A stretch of 54,084 bases of DNA from JALONO01 sp038209965 (GTDB lineage: Bacteria; Bacteroidota; Bacteroidia; Cytophagales; Thermoflexibacteraceae): assembly GCA_038209965.1 (NCBI GenBank), contig JBBQXF010000016.1:1-54084 (forward strand), read 5' to 3'. The translations under genes were made by a program, and so were the position numbers. Of this stretch, positions 27,584-34,132 are shown piece by piece; position 1 is the first letter of the stretch; each line of letters starts with the position of its first letter. The notes under the pieces were generated by a model that saw nothing but the letters and a program-made list of their open reading frames with translations, was not told the DNA's origin and ran no database searches.

Positions 27584-28156
27584 TTATCGGCGCAAATCTA
27601 TCTGTACCGTGGTGTCGCGCAGTGACCGGCCCTGATCCACCGTGATCACGGCCACAAAGCGATAGCGACCCGGGGCCAAACTGGTTTGGTTACTCAGCCG
27701 GAAATCCCAATTGTCACGAAATTGATACTGCCCTATTCTGGTGGACAGCGAATCGAGGGGCAAGCCTTCGCCGCGCTCACTGATCACGAACTGGCTGTTG
27801 AGCGAGCTACTCGCGACCACTTCGTTATTGATCACTTGGATACTGGTCAGGGTAATGCCCAAGACTTTGTCCGCAAAAAGCGTGTCACGGGAGGCGGGGA
27901 TACTGCCCGAGCGCAACTTGGCAAAGGCCGACCGCTTCAAGTTCAGGCGAATGGCCAAGTTTGGTCGCTTGACAGAGTCGTTCCGCAGCAGTTCTTTGCC
28001 ACTGGCCAGATCATAATTGGCCACTTTGGCGCTTTCCCAGCGGGAGACTTCTATCTCTTGTCCGCAACTCCAAGCGAGCAGCAGCGAAACCGCAACTACT
28101 ACACTCCAACTGGCACAGAGCGAAAAAAAACGACCAATACCCCGAAGTTGTTGCAT
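27584..28156 (-). CDS. exported, probably lipid-anchored protein of unknown function
   Basis: This is a 190-residue protein with a hydrophobic leader ending LLLAWSCGQ, a plausible lipobox with an unusual Trp at -2. The mature part has beta-strand-rich stretches (PNLAIRLNLKRSAF, LGITLTSIQVIN, ATSS-like turns) and ends YRFVAVITVDQGRSLRDTTV with an alternating strand, as in small immunoglobulin-like domains of Bacteroidota lipoproteins. I recognise no family. It is transcribed alone, ending in the region shared with the receiver-domain gene. Confidence 0.55.
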   Translation of the reverse strand: MQQLRGIGRFFSLCASWSVVVAVSLLLAWSCGQEIEVSRWESAKVANYDLASGKELLRNDSVKRPNLAIRLNLKRSAFAKLRSGSIPASRDTLFADKVLGITLTSIQVINNEVVASSSLNSQFVISERGEGLPLDSLSTRIGQYQFRDNWDFRLSNQTSLAPGRYRFVAVITVDQGRSLRDTTVQIDLRR

Positions 28157-28274
28157 AGATTCATTCCGTTTAACCCCTTAGATCAGGATGCAAATTAGTC
28201 ATCTTTTGCAGGGCCAAGCAGTGCCCGCACAAATTAACTCGTCCCATGCTGGAGCGGGACGGCTGATAGCACAA

Positions 28275-28436
28275 ATAAAAACCCAAAACAGCTAGTGCTG
28301 CCTTGGGCTTACGTAAATCAAAAGACCAGACGCGCTTTGTTGATACTAAGCGGCAAAAAGTAGACTTTTTCTTTAAATTCTCAAAAAATTGTAATAATCA
28401 AGTGCAAATCCAAGACAGCGACCACGCTTATTCCTT
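28275..28436 (-). ncRNA. candidate small RNA of about 160 nt
   Basis: On the minus strand, TTTG (28468-28471), a 19-base spacer and TAATTTTG (28441-28448) form a textbook Bacteroidota promoter. The transcript would start near 28436. It contains no ATG-started frame and ends at a hairpin (CCCAA/TTGGG outer stem and CAGC/GCTG inner stem, 28282-28307) followed by a T run on the minus strand (28277-28281). Ten bases near the 5' end (28410-28419) can pair, with one G-U, to ten bases near the 3' end (28297-28306). That closes the RNA into a long rod and competes with the terminator hairpin. An internal TAAGCG/CGCTTA pairing is also possible. Size and closed-rod shape recall 6S RNA, but I cannot assign a family. 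Confidence 0.5.
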
Positions 28437-28440
28437 GACA

Positions 28441-28471
28441 CAAAATTATATCTTTATTTTATAAATGCAAA
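28441..28471 (-). promoter_or_regulatory. promoter of the candidate small RNA
   Basis: -33 TTTG at 28468-28471, 19-base spacer, -7 TAATTTTG at 28441-28448, all on the minus strand. It is the only site in the window where I found both elements matching at the expected spacing without another gene start to explain it. Confidence 0.55.
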
Positions 28472-28706
28472 TTTTTTTCTAAATTAATTTGAAATAATTT
28501 ATTTGTTGATGATTTTATAGATTATATTAAACAAAAGTGGCTGAACAGTGGCCATAAAGAGCCCAAATAAAGCCTTGTGATACCAAAAAGTAAAAATAAA
28601 GCTTGATTTGCCTGTTTTGCTCGGGTATTGTCTAATCGAAGTGCAAAAAAGTTCAACAATGGTCGGGGAGGGTGGTTGGTCAAGCTGAGAGTAGCACCAT
28701 TGCGTT

Positions 28707-28744
28707 AAAAAAGCCCCAAAGATCGCGGTCTTTGGGGCTTTTTT
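28707..28744. terminator. strong hairpin terminator without an assigned gene
   Basis: A perfect 16-base-pair stem (AAAAAAGCCCCAAAGA and complement) with a 6-base loop, flanked by A and T runs so that it can work in either direction. No accepted gene lies within 500 bases on either side, so it must terminate an unannotated transcript. Confidence 0.75.
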
Positions 28745-28811
28745 AAAGGAGAATACCTGAGCCAATTAAACTATACGTCATAACGGCAAAAAGCAGGGTG
28801 ATTCTCCTTTA
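28744..28811. repeat. inverted repeat adjoining the orphan terminator
   Basis: TAAAGGAGAAT (28744-28754) is matched by ATTCTCCTTTA (28801-28811). Pairing extends inwards through ACCTG/CAGGG with bulges, leaving a loop of about 36 bases. It begins at the last base of the terminator. Confidence 0.55.
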
Positions 28812-29144
28812 GATTGCTAAAAAAAATGTGTTTGGTATCAATCAACTAATTTTATCAAAGCACAATATTAAAAGGTTGTTTTTTAAAGCGCAAATTTTTT
28901 ATCAGATATTTTTAATTAATTCTGCTTGTTGATTATTTTACACATTTAAATGGGAATAAGCTAAACAACTTACTTCAGTTGGGCGAAAAACAAGTGTAGA
29001 TTTTCCGAATTGATCCATCAGGAGTGGATTTAGCCTCGTTTGTTTAACTTTTTTTGAATAATCTAGGCTTTTCGCTTCACAAAGTGCAGTTTGCGCAAAA
29101 CTACCGTAATGGCCCCACCGAGGAAAACCCGCTAGTTTTAGTTC

Positions 29145-29173
29145 TTGCTTTTGTCAATTCACTGTTATATTTG
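29145..29173 (+). promoter_or_regulatory. promoter of ettA
   Basis: TTG at 29145-29147, 18-base spacer, TATATTTG at 29166-29173. The start of transcription would lie near 29180, about 38 bases before the ATG at 29218, which also rules out the in-frame TTG at 29176 as start codon. Confidence 0.55.
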
Positions 29174-29217
29174 CATTGTGGTCAACCAATCCAAACCGAG
29201 CCCGAGCGGGTGATATT

Positions 29218-30882
29218 ATGAGCGAACAGATTATTTTTTCAATGAACCGGGTGGGCAAGATCCATCCGCCCAATAAACAGGTTCTCAAAGACATCTACCT
29301 TTCCTTCTTTTACGGGGCCAAAATTGGGGTATTGGGCCTAAATGGTTCGGGTAAATCGTCCCTGCTCCGCATCATTGCCGGCATGGACAAGAATTACATC
29401 GGCGAGGTGGTTTTTGCGCCCAATTACTCAGTGGGGATGCTTGAGCAGGAGCCACAGCTCGATCCCACCAAGACCGTGCGGCAAATCGTGGAAGAAGGCG
29501 TACAGGCGGTAGTTGATTTGCTCCGGGAGTTTGAGGAAATCAACGAAAAGTTTGCCGAGCCCGACGCTGATTTTGATAAACTGATGGATCGCCAGGCCAA
29601 AGTCCAAGAAAAACTGGATGCTGCCGATGCGTGGAACTTGGACACCAAGCTTGAGCGGGCAATGGATGCCCTGCGGTGTCCCCCCGAAGAAGCCAATGTG
29701 GCCAATCTTTCGGGTGGTGAAAAGCGCCGGGTGGCCCTGTGCCGCCTCCTACTGCGCGAGCCCGACGTGCTCCTGCTCGATGAACCGACCAACCACTTGG
29801 ATGCGGAGTCGGTATTGTGGCTGGAGGAGCACCTGCGCCAATACAAGGGCACAGTGATAGCTGTTACCCACGACCGGTACTTTTTGGACAATGTGGCCGG
29901 CTGGATCTTGGAACTGGATCGGGGCGAGGGAATTCCTTGGAAGGGCAACTATTCTTCTTGGCTGGACCAAAAACAGCACCGCCTGTCCCAAGAGGAAAAG
30001 CAGGAGTCGAAGCGCCAAAAAACTTTGCAGCGCGAACTGGAATGGGTGCGCATGGCCCCCAAGGCCCGCCAAGCCAAGCAGAAAGCCCGCCTCAATGCCT
30101 ATGAGAACTTGATGGACGAAGAAACCAAACAAAAGGAAGAAAGATTAGAGCTGTTCATCCCCAACGGGCCGCGCTTGGGCAATAAAGTGCTGGAATTCAC
30201 CGGAGTGGCCAAAGGCTACGGCGACCGGCTCCTCTACGAAAACCTTACCTTTAACCTCCCGCCCAATGGCATAGTGGGCATCATTGGCCCAAACGGTGCG
30301 GGCAAGACCACGCTGTTCCGCATGATCACTGGGCAAGAAAAGCCAGATGCTGGCACGATTGACCTCGGCCCGACGGTGCAGCTAAGCTACGTGGATCAAG
30401 AACACAACCAACTCGATTCGGGAAAATCGGTCTGGGAAATGATTTCGGGCGGCAATGAACTGATTATACTCGGTGGGCGCGAGATCAACTCCCGCGCCTA
30501 TGTGAGCAAGTTCAACTTCAGCGGGAACGAACAGCAAAAAAAAGTGGGCCAGCTCTCGGGCGGGGAACGCAACCGCGTCCACTTGGCCATGATGCTCAAA
30601 GAAGGGGGCAATGTGCTGCTGCTCGACGAACCGACCAACGATCTGGACATAAATACCCTCCGCGCCTTGGAAGAGGCTTTGGAAAACTTCGCGGGCTGCG
30701 CGGTCATCATCTCCCACGACCGCTGGTTTCTGGATCGGGTTGCTACCCACATTCTGTCTTTTGAGGGCGATTCGGCCGTCCGTTATTTTGAGGGCAACTT
30801 CTCCGAATTTGAAGAAGACAAACGCAAACGCGTGGGCTTTGTCGAACCCAAACGGATTAAGTACAAGAAATTGGTAAAATAA
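29218..30882 (+). CDS. ettA: energy-dependent translational throttle protein EttA (ABC-F)
   Basis: This is a 554-residue ABC-F ATPase, the same length as E. coli EttA, which binds the ribosomal E site and gates the first elongation step according to ATP/ADP. Two ABC domains are seen. The first has Walker A GLNGSGKSS, signature NLSGGEKRR and Walker B LLLDEPTNHLD. The second has GPNGAGKTT, QLSGGERNR and LLLDEPTNDLD. The EttA-type arm insertion lies in domain 1 and the P-site tRNA interaction linker in the charged stretch around residues 255-310. There is no transmembrane segment. The start is the ATG at 29218 after a good promoter. An intercistronic hairpin follows at 30889-30927. Confidence 0.95.
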   Translation: MSEQIIFSMNRVGKIHPPNKQVLKDIYLSFFYGAKIGVLGLNGSGKSSLLRIIAGMDKNYIGEVVFAPNYSVGMLEQEPQLDPTKTVRQIVEEGVQAVVDLLREFEEINEKFAEPDADFDKLMDRQAKVQEKLDAADAWNLDTKLERAMDALRCPPEEANVANLSGGEKRRVALCRLLLREPDVLLLDEPTNHLDAESVLWLEEHLRQYKGTVIAVTHDRYFLDNVAGWILELDRGEGIPWKGNYSSWLDQKQHRLSQEEKQESKRQKTLQRELEWVRMAPKARQAKQKARLNAYENLMDEETKQKEERLELFIPNGPRLGNKVLEFTGVAKGYGDRLLYENLTFNLPPNGIVGIIGPNGAGKTTLFRMITGQEKPDAGTIDLGPTVQLSYVDQEHNQLDSGKSVWEMISGGNELIILGGREINSRAYVSKFNFSGNEQQKKVGQLSGGERNRVHLAMMLKEGGNVLLLDEPTNDLDINTLRALEEALENFAGCAVIISHDRWFLDRVATHILSFEGDSAVRYFEGNFSEFEEDKRKRVGFVEPKRIKYKKLVK

Positions 30883-30888
30883 AAAACT

Positions 30889-30927
30889 GGCCAGCGCCAA
30901 CCAACCAATGGTTGACCGGCGCTGGCC
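30889..30927. terminator. hairpin after ettA, lacking a T tract
   Basis: A 10-base-pair GC-rich stem (GGCCAGCGCC and complement) with additional inner AACCA/TGGTT pairing. No T run follows on the plus strand; on the minus strand the stem runs into T residues. It may stabilise the ettA 3' end or act as a weak terminator. Confidence 0.5.
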
Positions 30928-31019
30928 ACCGCCCGGCGGGCCACCCAATTCGACGGTTTGAACTCAATTGGGGCGGCTTGTCGGTATTTTTAAATGAGTA
31001 GTGATAAATTTACATCGCC

Positions 31020-31457
31020 ATGAAAATACTTCTCTCCATCCTCCTTTTTTTATTTGCCCAATCGGTCATCGGCCAAGCCCAAGACAAAGTCGGGGAAATG
31101 GTGTTAAGCTTGGATCGCCAGCGATTTGATGCCCAGATCAACAAAGACACCACCCGGCTCAAACAATTGTTGGCCGACGATCTAATTTATGTCCACTCGA
31201 GCGCCCAGATTGAGAACAAAAAGGAGTTTGTGGGCAATGTGGGGACTGCCCGCTGGGACTACCGCACCGCCAAGCTCGAGGATACCCGCGTGCGGGTGTA
31301 TGGCAACACCGCCATTATCACTGGCAAGGGAACCTTGGAAATGTTCAATGAGGGCAAAATGGTGACCGTGCGACTGCTCTACACCGATGTGTATGCCCAG
31401 CGCAAAGGCAAATGGCAAATGGTGAGCTGGCAGTCGACCCGCTTGCCCCAGCCCTAA
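31020..31457 (+). CDS. exported NTF2-like (DUF4440-type) protein
   Basis: This is a 145-residue protein with an N-terminal signal peptide (residues 1-18, ending SVIGQ). A single NTF2-like cone fold follows: a helix LDRQRFDAQINKDTTRLKQL, then LADDLIYVHSS, VRVYGNTAIITGKGTLEM, and the closing strand GKWQMVSWQSTRL. Such domains bind small ligands or act as minor enzymes; the specific role is unknown. It is a single-gene unit downstream of ettA and is not obviously linked to it. Confidence 0.8.
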   Translation: MKILLSILLFLFAQSVIGQAQDKVGEMVLSLDRQRFDAQINKDTTRLKQLLADDLIYVHSSAQIENKKEFVGNVGTARWDYRTAKLEDTRVRVYGNTAIITGKGTLEMFNEGKMVTVRLLYTDVYAQRKGKWQMVSWQSTRLPQP

Positions 31458-31660
31458 TTTGCAGGGATTGCGATACCGGGTTTCTGTGGCTTCGGCTCGT
31501 TTGCCCAGACTTCCACCACAAGATTAAAGTGGTTCCAGCGATTAACAGGCTGCTTGACATGATGCGCTTTTCTCGGTGGGCCGATTTATTCATTGGGTTC
31601 AAACGGCTCATGGTGTAGTTGGGCCATTGCCAATATTTTGCCAACAGGGTATTCTTTTGC

Positions 31661-31679
31661 ACAAATACATTATATTTGT
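31661..31679. promoter_or_regulatory. palindromic operator candidate over the arsR-type promoter
   Basis: ACAAATA and TATTTGT form a perfect 7-base inverted repeat with a 5-base spacer. The right half is contained in TATATTTG (31671-31678), an exact -7 element 18 bases before the ATG. A dimeric regulator bound here would cover the promoter, so autoregulation is likely. Confidence 0.5.
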
Positions 31680-31695
31680 CAAAACAAATAAGCGA

Positions 31696-32079
31696 ATGAA
31701 AGTAAAGCATTTTAACCTCAATGTTGGCAGCCAAATCTTCAAGGCTTGCAGCGACGAATCCAGGATCCGCATCCTTTATTTGCTCTACCGAAATAGGGAG
31801 GTGTGCATTTCTGACTTGGAGTTGGTTCTAAATTTCACCCAAACCAAAATTTCTCGTCACTTGGGCTACCTGAGGAGTTGTGGATTGGTTACCTTCCGAA
31901 AAATTGATCAGTGGGCCTTTTACTGCATCAAAGACGAACTGACTGAATTCGCTGATTTAATGTTCAGATACTTCGGTAAAGACCCTGAACTGACCAAAGA
32001 CTTGGAAAATTACAACACCTTGTTCTCCAACCGGGAGCTGGCCGCCAACCGGGTATTGGGCAACCAAGCCAAACGCTAG
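31696..32079 (+). CDS. ArsR/SmtB-family transcriptional regulator
   Basis: This is a 127-residue winged helix-turn-helix protein. It shows the ArsR pattern FKACSDESRIRILYLL, the recognition helix region FTQTKISRHLGYLRSCGLV and the wing WAFYCIKDE. The arsenic-binding CxC site found in classical ArsR (ELCVCDL) is here VCISDL, so only one of the two cysteines is kept and a different signal is likely. The ATG at 31696 lies 17 bases after a palindrome that overlaps the promoter. The PhnO-like acetyltransferase follows after 17 bases, making a two-gene unit, possibly extended to menG. Confidence 0.87.
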   Translation: MKVKHFNLNVGSQIFKACSDESRIRILYLLYRNREVCISDLELVLNFTQTKISRHLGYLRSCGLVTFRKIDQWAFYCIKDELTEFADLMFRYFGKDPELTKDLENYNTLFSNRELAANRVLGNQAKR

Positions 32080-32096
32080 CGATTTGCAAGGCACCA

Positions 32097-32555
32097 ATGG
32101 ACCCTATATTGACCCCTGAGCCATCACCTGTAAAGATTCGCCCTGCTGATCGCAGCGATATTGGCATTGTCCGGCGACTGATCGAGGAACTGGAGGAACA
32201 GCCGTATCCAGCCCACGCTTTCCGTCAGGTGTATTTTCAGAATTTGCGCAATGAGCACATTTATTACTGGTTGGCCGAAATCCGCGGGCAATCCATTGGT
32301 TTTTTGAGCTTGCACATCCAATATTTGTTGCACCACCTTGGCCCAGTGGCCGAAATCCAAGAATTGGTCGTGACCAATCCTTGCCGGGGCAGCGGGGCGG
32401 GGAGTTTGCTGCTGGCCACCGCCCGGCAAACTGCCCGTGCCTTGGGTTGCCGCAATTTGGAGGTCACTTGCAACCAGAATCGAGCCGCCGCCCACCGGTT
32501 TTACGAAAAAAATGGCCTGCAAGCTACCCATTTGAAGTTTGTCGAGCGGCTGTAA
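32097..32555 (+). CDS. GNAT N-acetyltransferase, PhnO-like
   Basis: This is a 152-residue single GNAT domain. The acetyl-CoA loop is RGSGAGSLLL after the strand EIQELVV. Three segments (HAFRQVYFQNLR, LSLHIQYLLHHLG and AAHRFYEKNGL) follow the corresponding parts of E. coli PhnO (aminoalkylphosphonate N-acetyltransferase) closely as I recall that sequence. No C-P lyase or other phosphonate gene is nearby, so the substrate is probably a small amine and may not be a phosphonate. It lies 17 bases after the ArsR-type regulator, which presumably controls it. Confidence 0.82.
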   Translation: MDPILTPEPSPVKIRPADRSDIGIVRRLIEELEEQPYPAHAFRQVYFQNLRNEHIYYWLAEIRGQSIGFLSLHIQYLLHHLGPVAEIQELVVTNPCRGSGAGSLLLATARQTARALGCRNLEVTCNQNRAAAHRFYEKNGLQATHLKFVERL

Positions 32556-32599
32556 TGCCCTGATCATAGCCATTGGCCCCGATATGCTGAATTAAGCCG

Positions 32600-32607
32600 T
32601 AACTTTG
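32600..32607 (+). promoter_or_regulatory. candidate -7 element of menG/ubiE
   Basis: TAACTTTG, an exact TAnnTTTG match, 60 bases before the menG ATG. A TTG at 32573-32575 is somewhat too far upstream (24 bases) to be a good -33 element. Confidence 0.35.
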
Positions 32608-32666
32608 GAGTTGAAACAAAACCCTTGCACCTGTTGTCAAGTAAGAACACTTGAATTGTTACTACC

Positions 32667-33389
32667 ATGACCGTTCTGCCATATAAAGAAAAGAGTACGG
32701 GCAAAAAAGCCCAAGTTGCCGAAATGTTTGACAATATTTCGCCCAAATACGATTTGCTAAACCGGGTACTGAGCGCTGGGATTGATATCCAATGGCGCAA
32801 AAAGGCCATTCGGTTGCTCAAGCCATCGAATCCCAAACTGATTTTGGACATTGCCACCGGTACCGCTGATCTAGCGATTGAAGCCCTCTCATTGCAACCG
32901 GACAAAATCATTGGGGTGGATATTTCGGCGGGGATGCTGGAGGTTGGCCGCCAAAAACTGGCTAAAATGGGCTTGACCGATCGCATAGAACTACAATTGG
33001 GGGATTCGGAGCGATTGACTTTTGCCGACAATACTTTTGATGCCGTGATGGTATCATTTGGGGTGCGCAACTTTGAAGACTTGGAAAATGGCCTGCGCGA
33101 TATGTACCGGGTCTTGAAACCGGGTGGCACAGTGGTCATTCTCGAGTTTTCGCAGCCCACCCTTTTTCCGTTCAAACAGCTTTATGGGTTTTATTCGCGC
33201 CAAGTGTTGCCCCGGGTGGGCAAGCTGGTGTCCCATGACCCAGCCGCCTACACCTATCTGCCTGAATCGGTCAAGCAGTTTCCCTATGGCGCAGATTTTC
33301 AGCAGATTATGGAAAAAGTGGGTTTTGAGCACACCACTTGCCGCAGCCTCACTTTTGGCATAAGCTCGATTTATATGGGGAAAAAATAA
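32667..33389 (+). CDS. menG: demethylmenaquinone methyltransferase (MenG/UbiE)
   Basis: This is a 240-residue SAM-dependent methyltransferase that completes menaquinone synthesis by C-methylation of the quinone ring. The family blocks are all seen: AEMFDNISPKYDLLNRVLS with WRKKAI, the SAM motif LDIATGTADLAI, the acidic GVDISAGML, GDSERLTF, and FGVRNFEDLENGLRDMYRVL followed by KPGG. A menaquinone role is preferred over ubiquinone because Bacteroidota use menaquinone. It sits 111 bases after the acetyltransferase gene and has its own -7 candidate. Confidence 0.93.
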   Translation: MTVLPYKEKSTGKKAQVAEMFDNISPKYDLLNRVLSAGIDIQWRKKAIRLLKPSNPKLILDIATGTADLAIEALSLQPDKIIGVDISAGMLEVGRQKLAKMGLTDRIELQLGDSERLTFADNTFDAVMVSFGVRNFEDLENGLRDMYRVLKPGGTVVILEFSQPTLFPFKQLYGFYSRQVLPRVGKLVSHDPAAYTYLPESVKQFPYGADFQQIMEKVGFEHTTCRSLTFGISSIYMGKK

Positions 33390-33461
33390 ATTCCGCCCAC
33401 TGCAATTGGGCGAGGGCAAATCATTGCGGTACCGATGGGTTGCTGCAAATTTTCCTATTCA

Positions 33462-33494
33462 AAAAAGACCTGCCATTTATTGGCAAGTCTTTTT
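33462..33494. terminator. bidirectional terminator between menG and the YceI gene
   Basis: 14-base arms (AAAAAGACCTGCCA and near-complement, one mismatch) with a 5-base loop. A and T runs flank both sides, fitting two convergent genes. Confidence 0.8.
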
Positions 33495-33500
33495 GATTTT

Positions 33501-34100
33501 CTATTTGGCCTCGATGTGTAGTTTAAGGCTGATCTCATCGTCCACCAGATCATTGGTGAGTTTACTGCCCCGATAAGCCACCCCCCATTTTTGGCGGTCG
33601 ATGATCAAGTTGGCATCCGCCACCACTTTCTGGGGAGTCAGCGCCCGAAAAACGGCATCAAAAACGATGGGATTGGTCTTGCCGCGCAAAGTGAGCAATC
33701 CGCTCAACTGGCAAATATTGTCTTCTTTTTGCACAAACTTGGTCATGACAAAAGTAGCGGTTGGGTATTTGGCCACATTAAAAAAATCTTCGTTCAGCAA
33801 ATGATCGCGCAACTTCTTGCGGGGCACGGTTTCATGGGCGGGGATGTCGGTAATTTGTAAACTAGCCATATCGATCGTAAAACGGGCATCGGTCAGGCGG
33901 TTCTGTTCCACCATTAGCTCGCCCGCCGACAGCTTGAGGGTGCCCTCGTGCTTGCCCAAGCCCGCGAACTTGGTCCCTTTCCAGCGGATAAGTGACTTGC
34001 CAAGATCCACTTTAATGGTTTGGCTTGGGCGCTCCATGGCACCAGAGCACAGCACCAACCACCCCAAGGCAAGAATTGATACACCTAGTTTCCGTTTCAT
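33501..34100 (-). CDS. YceI family protein
   Basis: This is a 199-residue periplasmic lipocalin-like protein. A signal peptide covers about residues 1-21. The mature domain shows IRWKGTKFAGLGKHEGTLKL, FTIDMASLQITDI, HLLNEDFFNVAKYPTATFVM, LSGLLTLRGKTNPI and WGVAYRGSK in the family order. YceI proteins bind long isoprenoid-type molecules; in vivo roles vary. It starts 32 bases after the von Willebrand A protein gene on the same strand, so they are probably cotranscribed. Confidence 0.9.
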   Translation of the reverse strand: MKRKLGVSILALGWLVLCSGAMERPSQTIKVDLGKSLIRWKGTKFAGLGKHEGTLKLSAGELMVEQNRLTDARFTIDMASLQITDIPAHETVPRKKLRDHLLNEDFFNVAKYPTATFVMTKFVQKEDNICQLSGLLTLRGKTNPIVFDAVFRALTPQKVVADANLIIDRQKWGVAYRGSKLTNDLVDDEISLKLHIEAK

Positions 34101-34132
34101 TGCGTTTAGTTTAGGACAGGTTCAACCATAAT

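Larger units (their letters stand above)
28157..29217. other. 1-kb AT-rich intergenic region with RNA-like structures
   Basis: This is the longest gene-free stretch of the window, clearly more AT-rich than its flanks. It contains a minus-strand small-RNA candidate (28275-28436), a strong hairpin terminator (28707-28744), an 11-base inverted repeat next to it (28744-28811) and the ettA promoter (29145-29173). A minus-strand 88-codon frame at 28499-28765 starts with TTG and runs through the terminator stem; I do not accept it. Confidence 0.6.

Noticed and set aside
28499..28765. Minus-strand 88-codon open frame in the 1-kb intergenic region
   Set aside because: It starts with TTG, runs through the perfect terminator stem, has no recognisable domain and ends in AT-rich sequence. 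The hairpins explain the region better.
32667..33389. Arsenite methyltransferase, because it follows an ArsR-type gene
   Set aside because: The motifs (FDNISPKYDLLN, FGVRNFEDL) are those of MenG/UbiE, and it lacks the cysteine set of ArsM.
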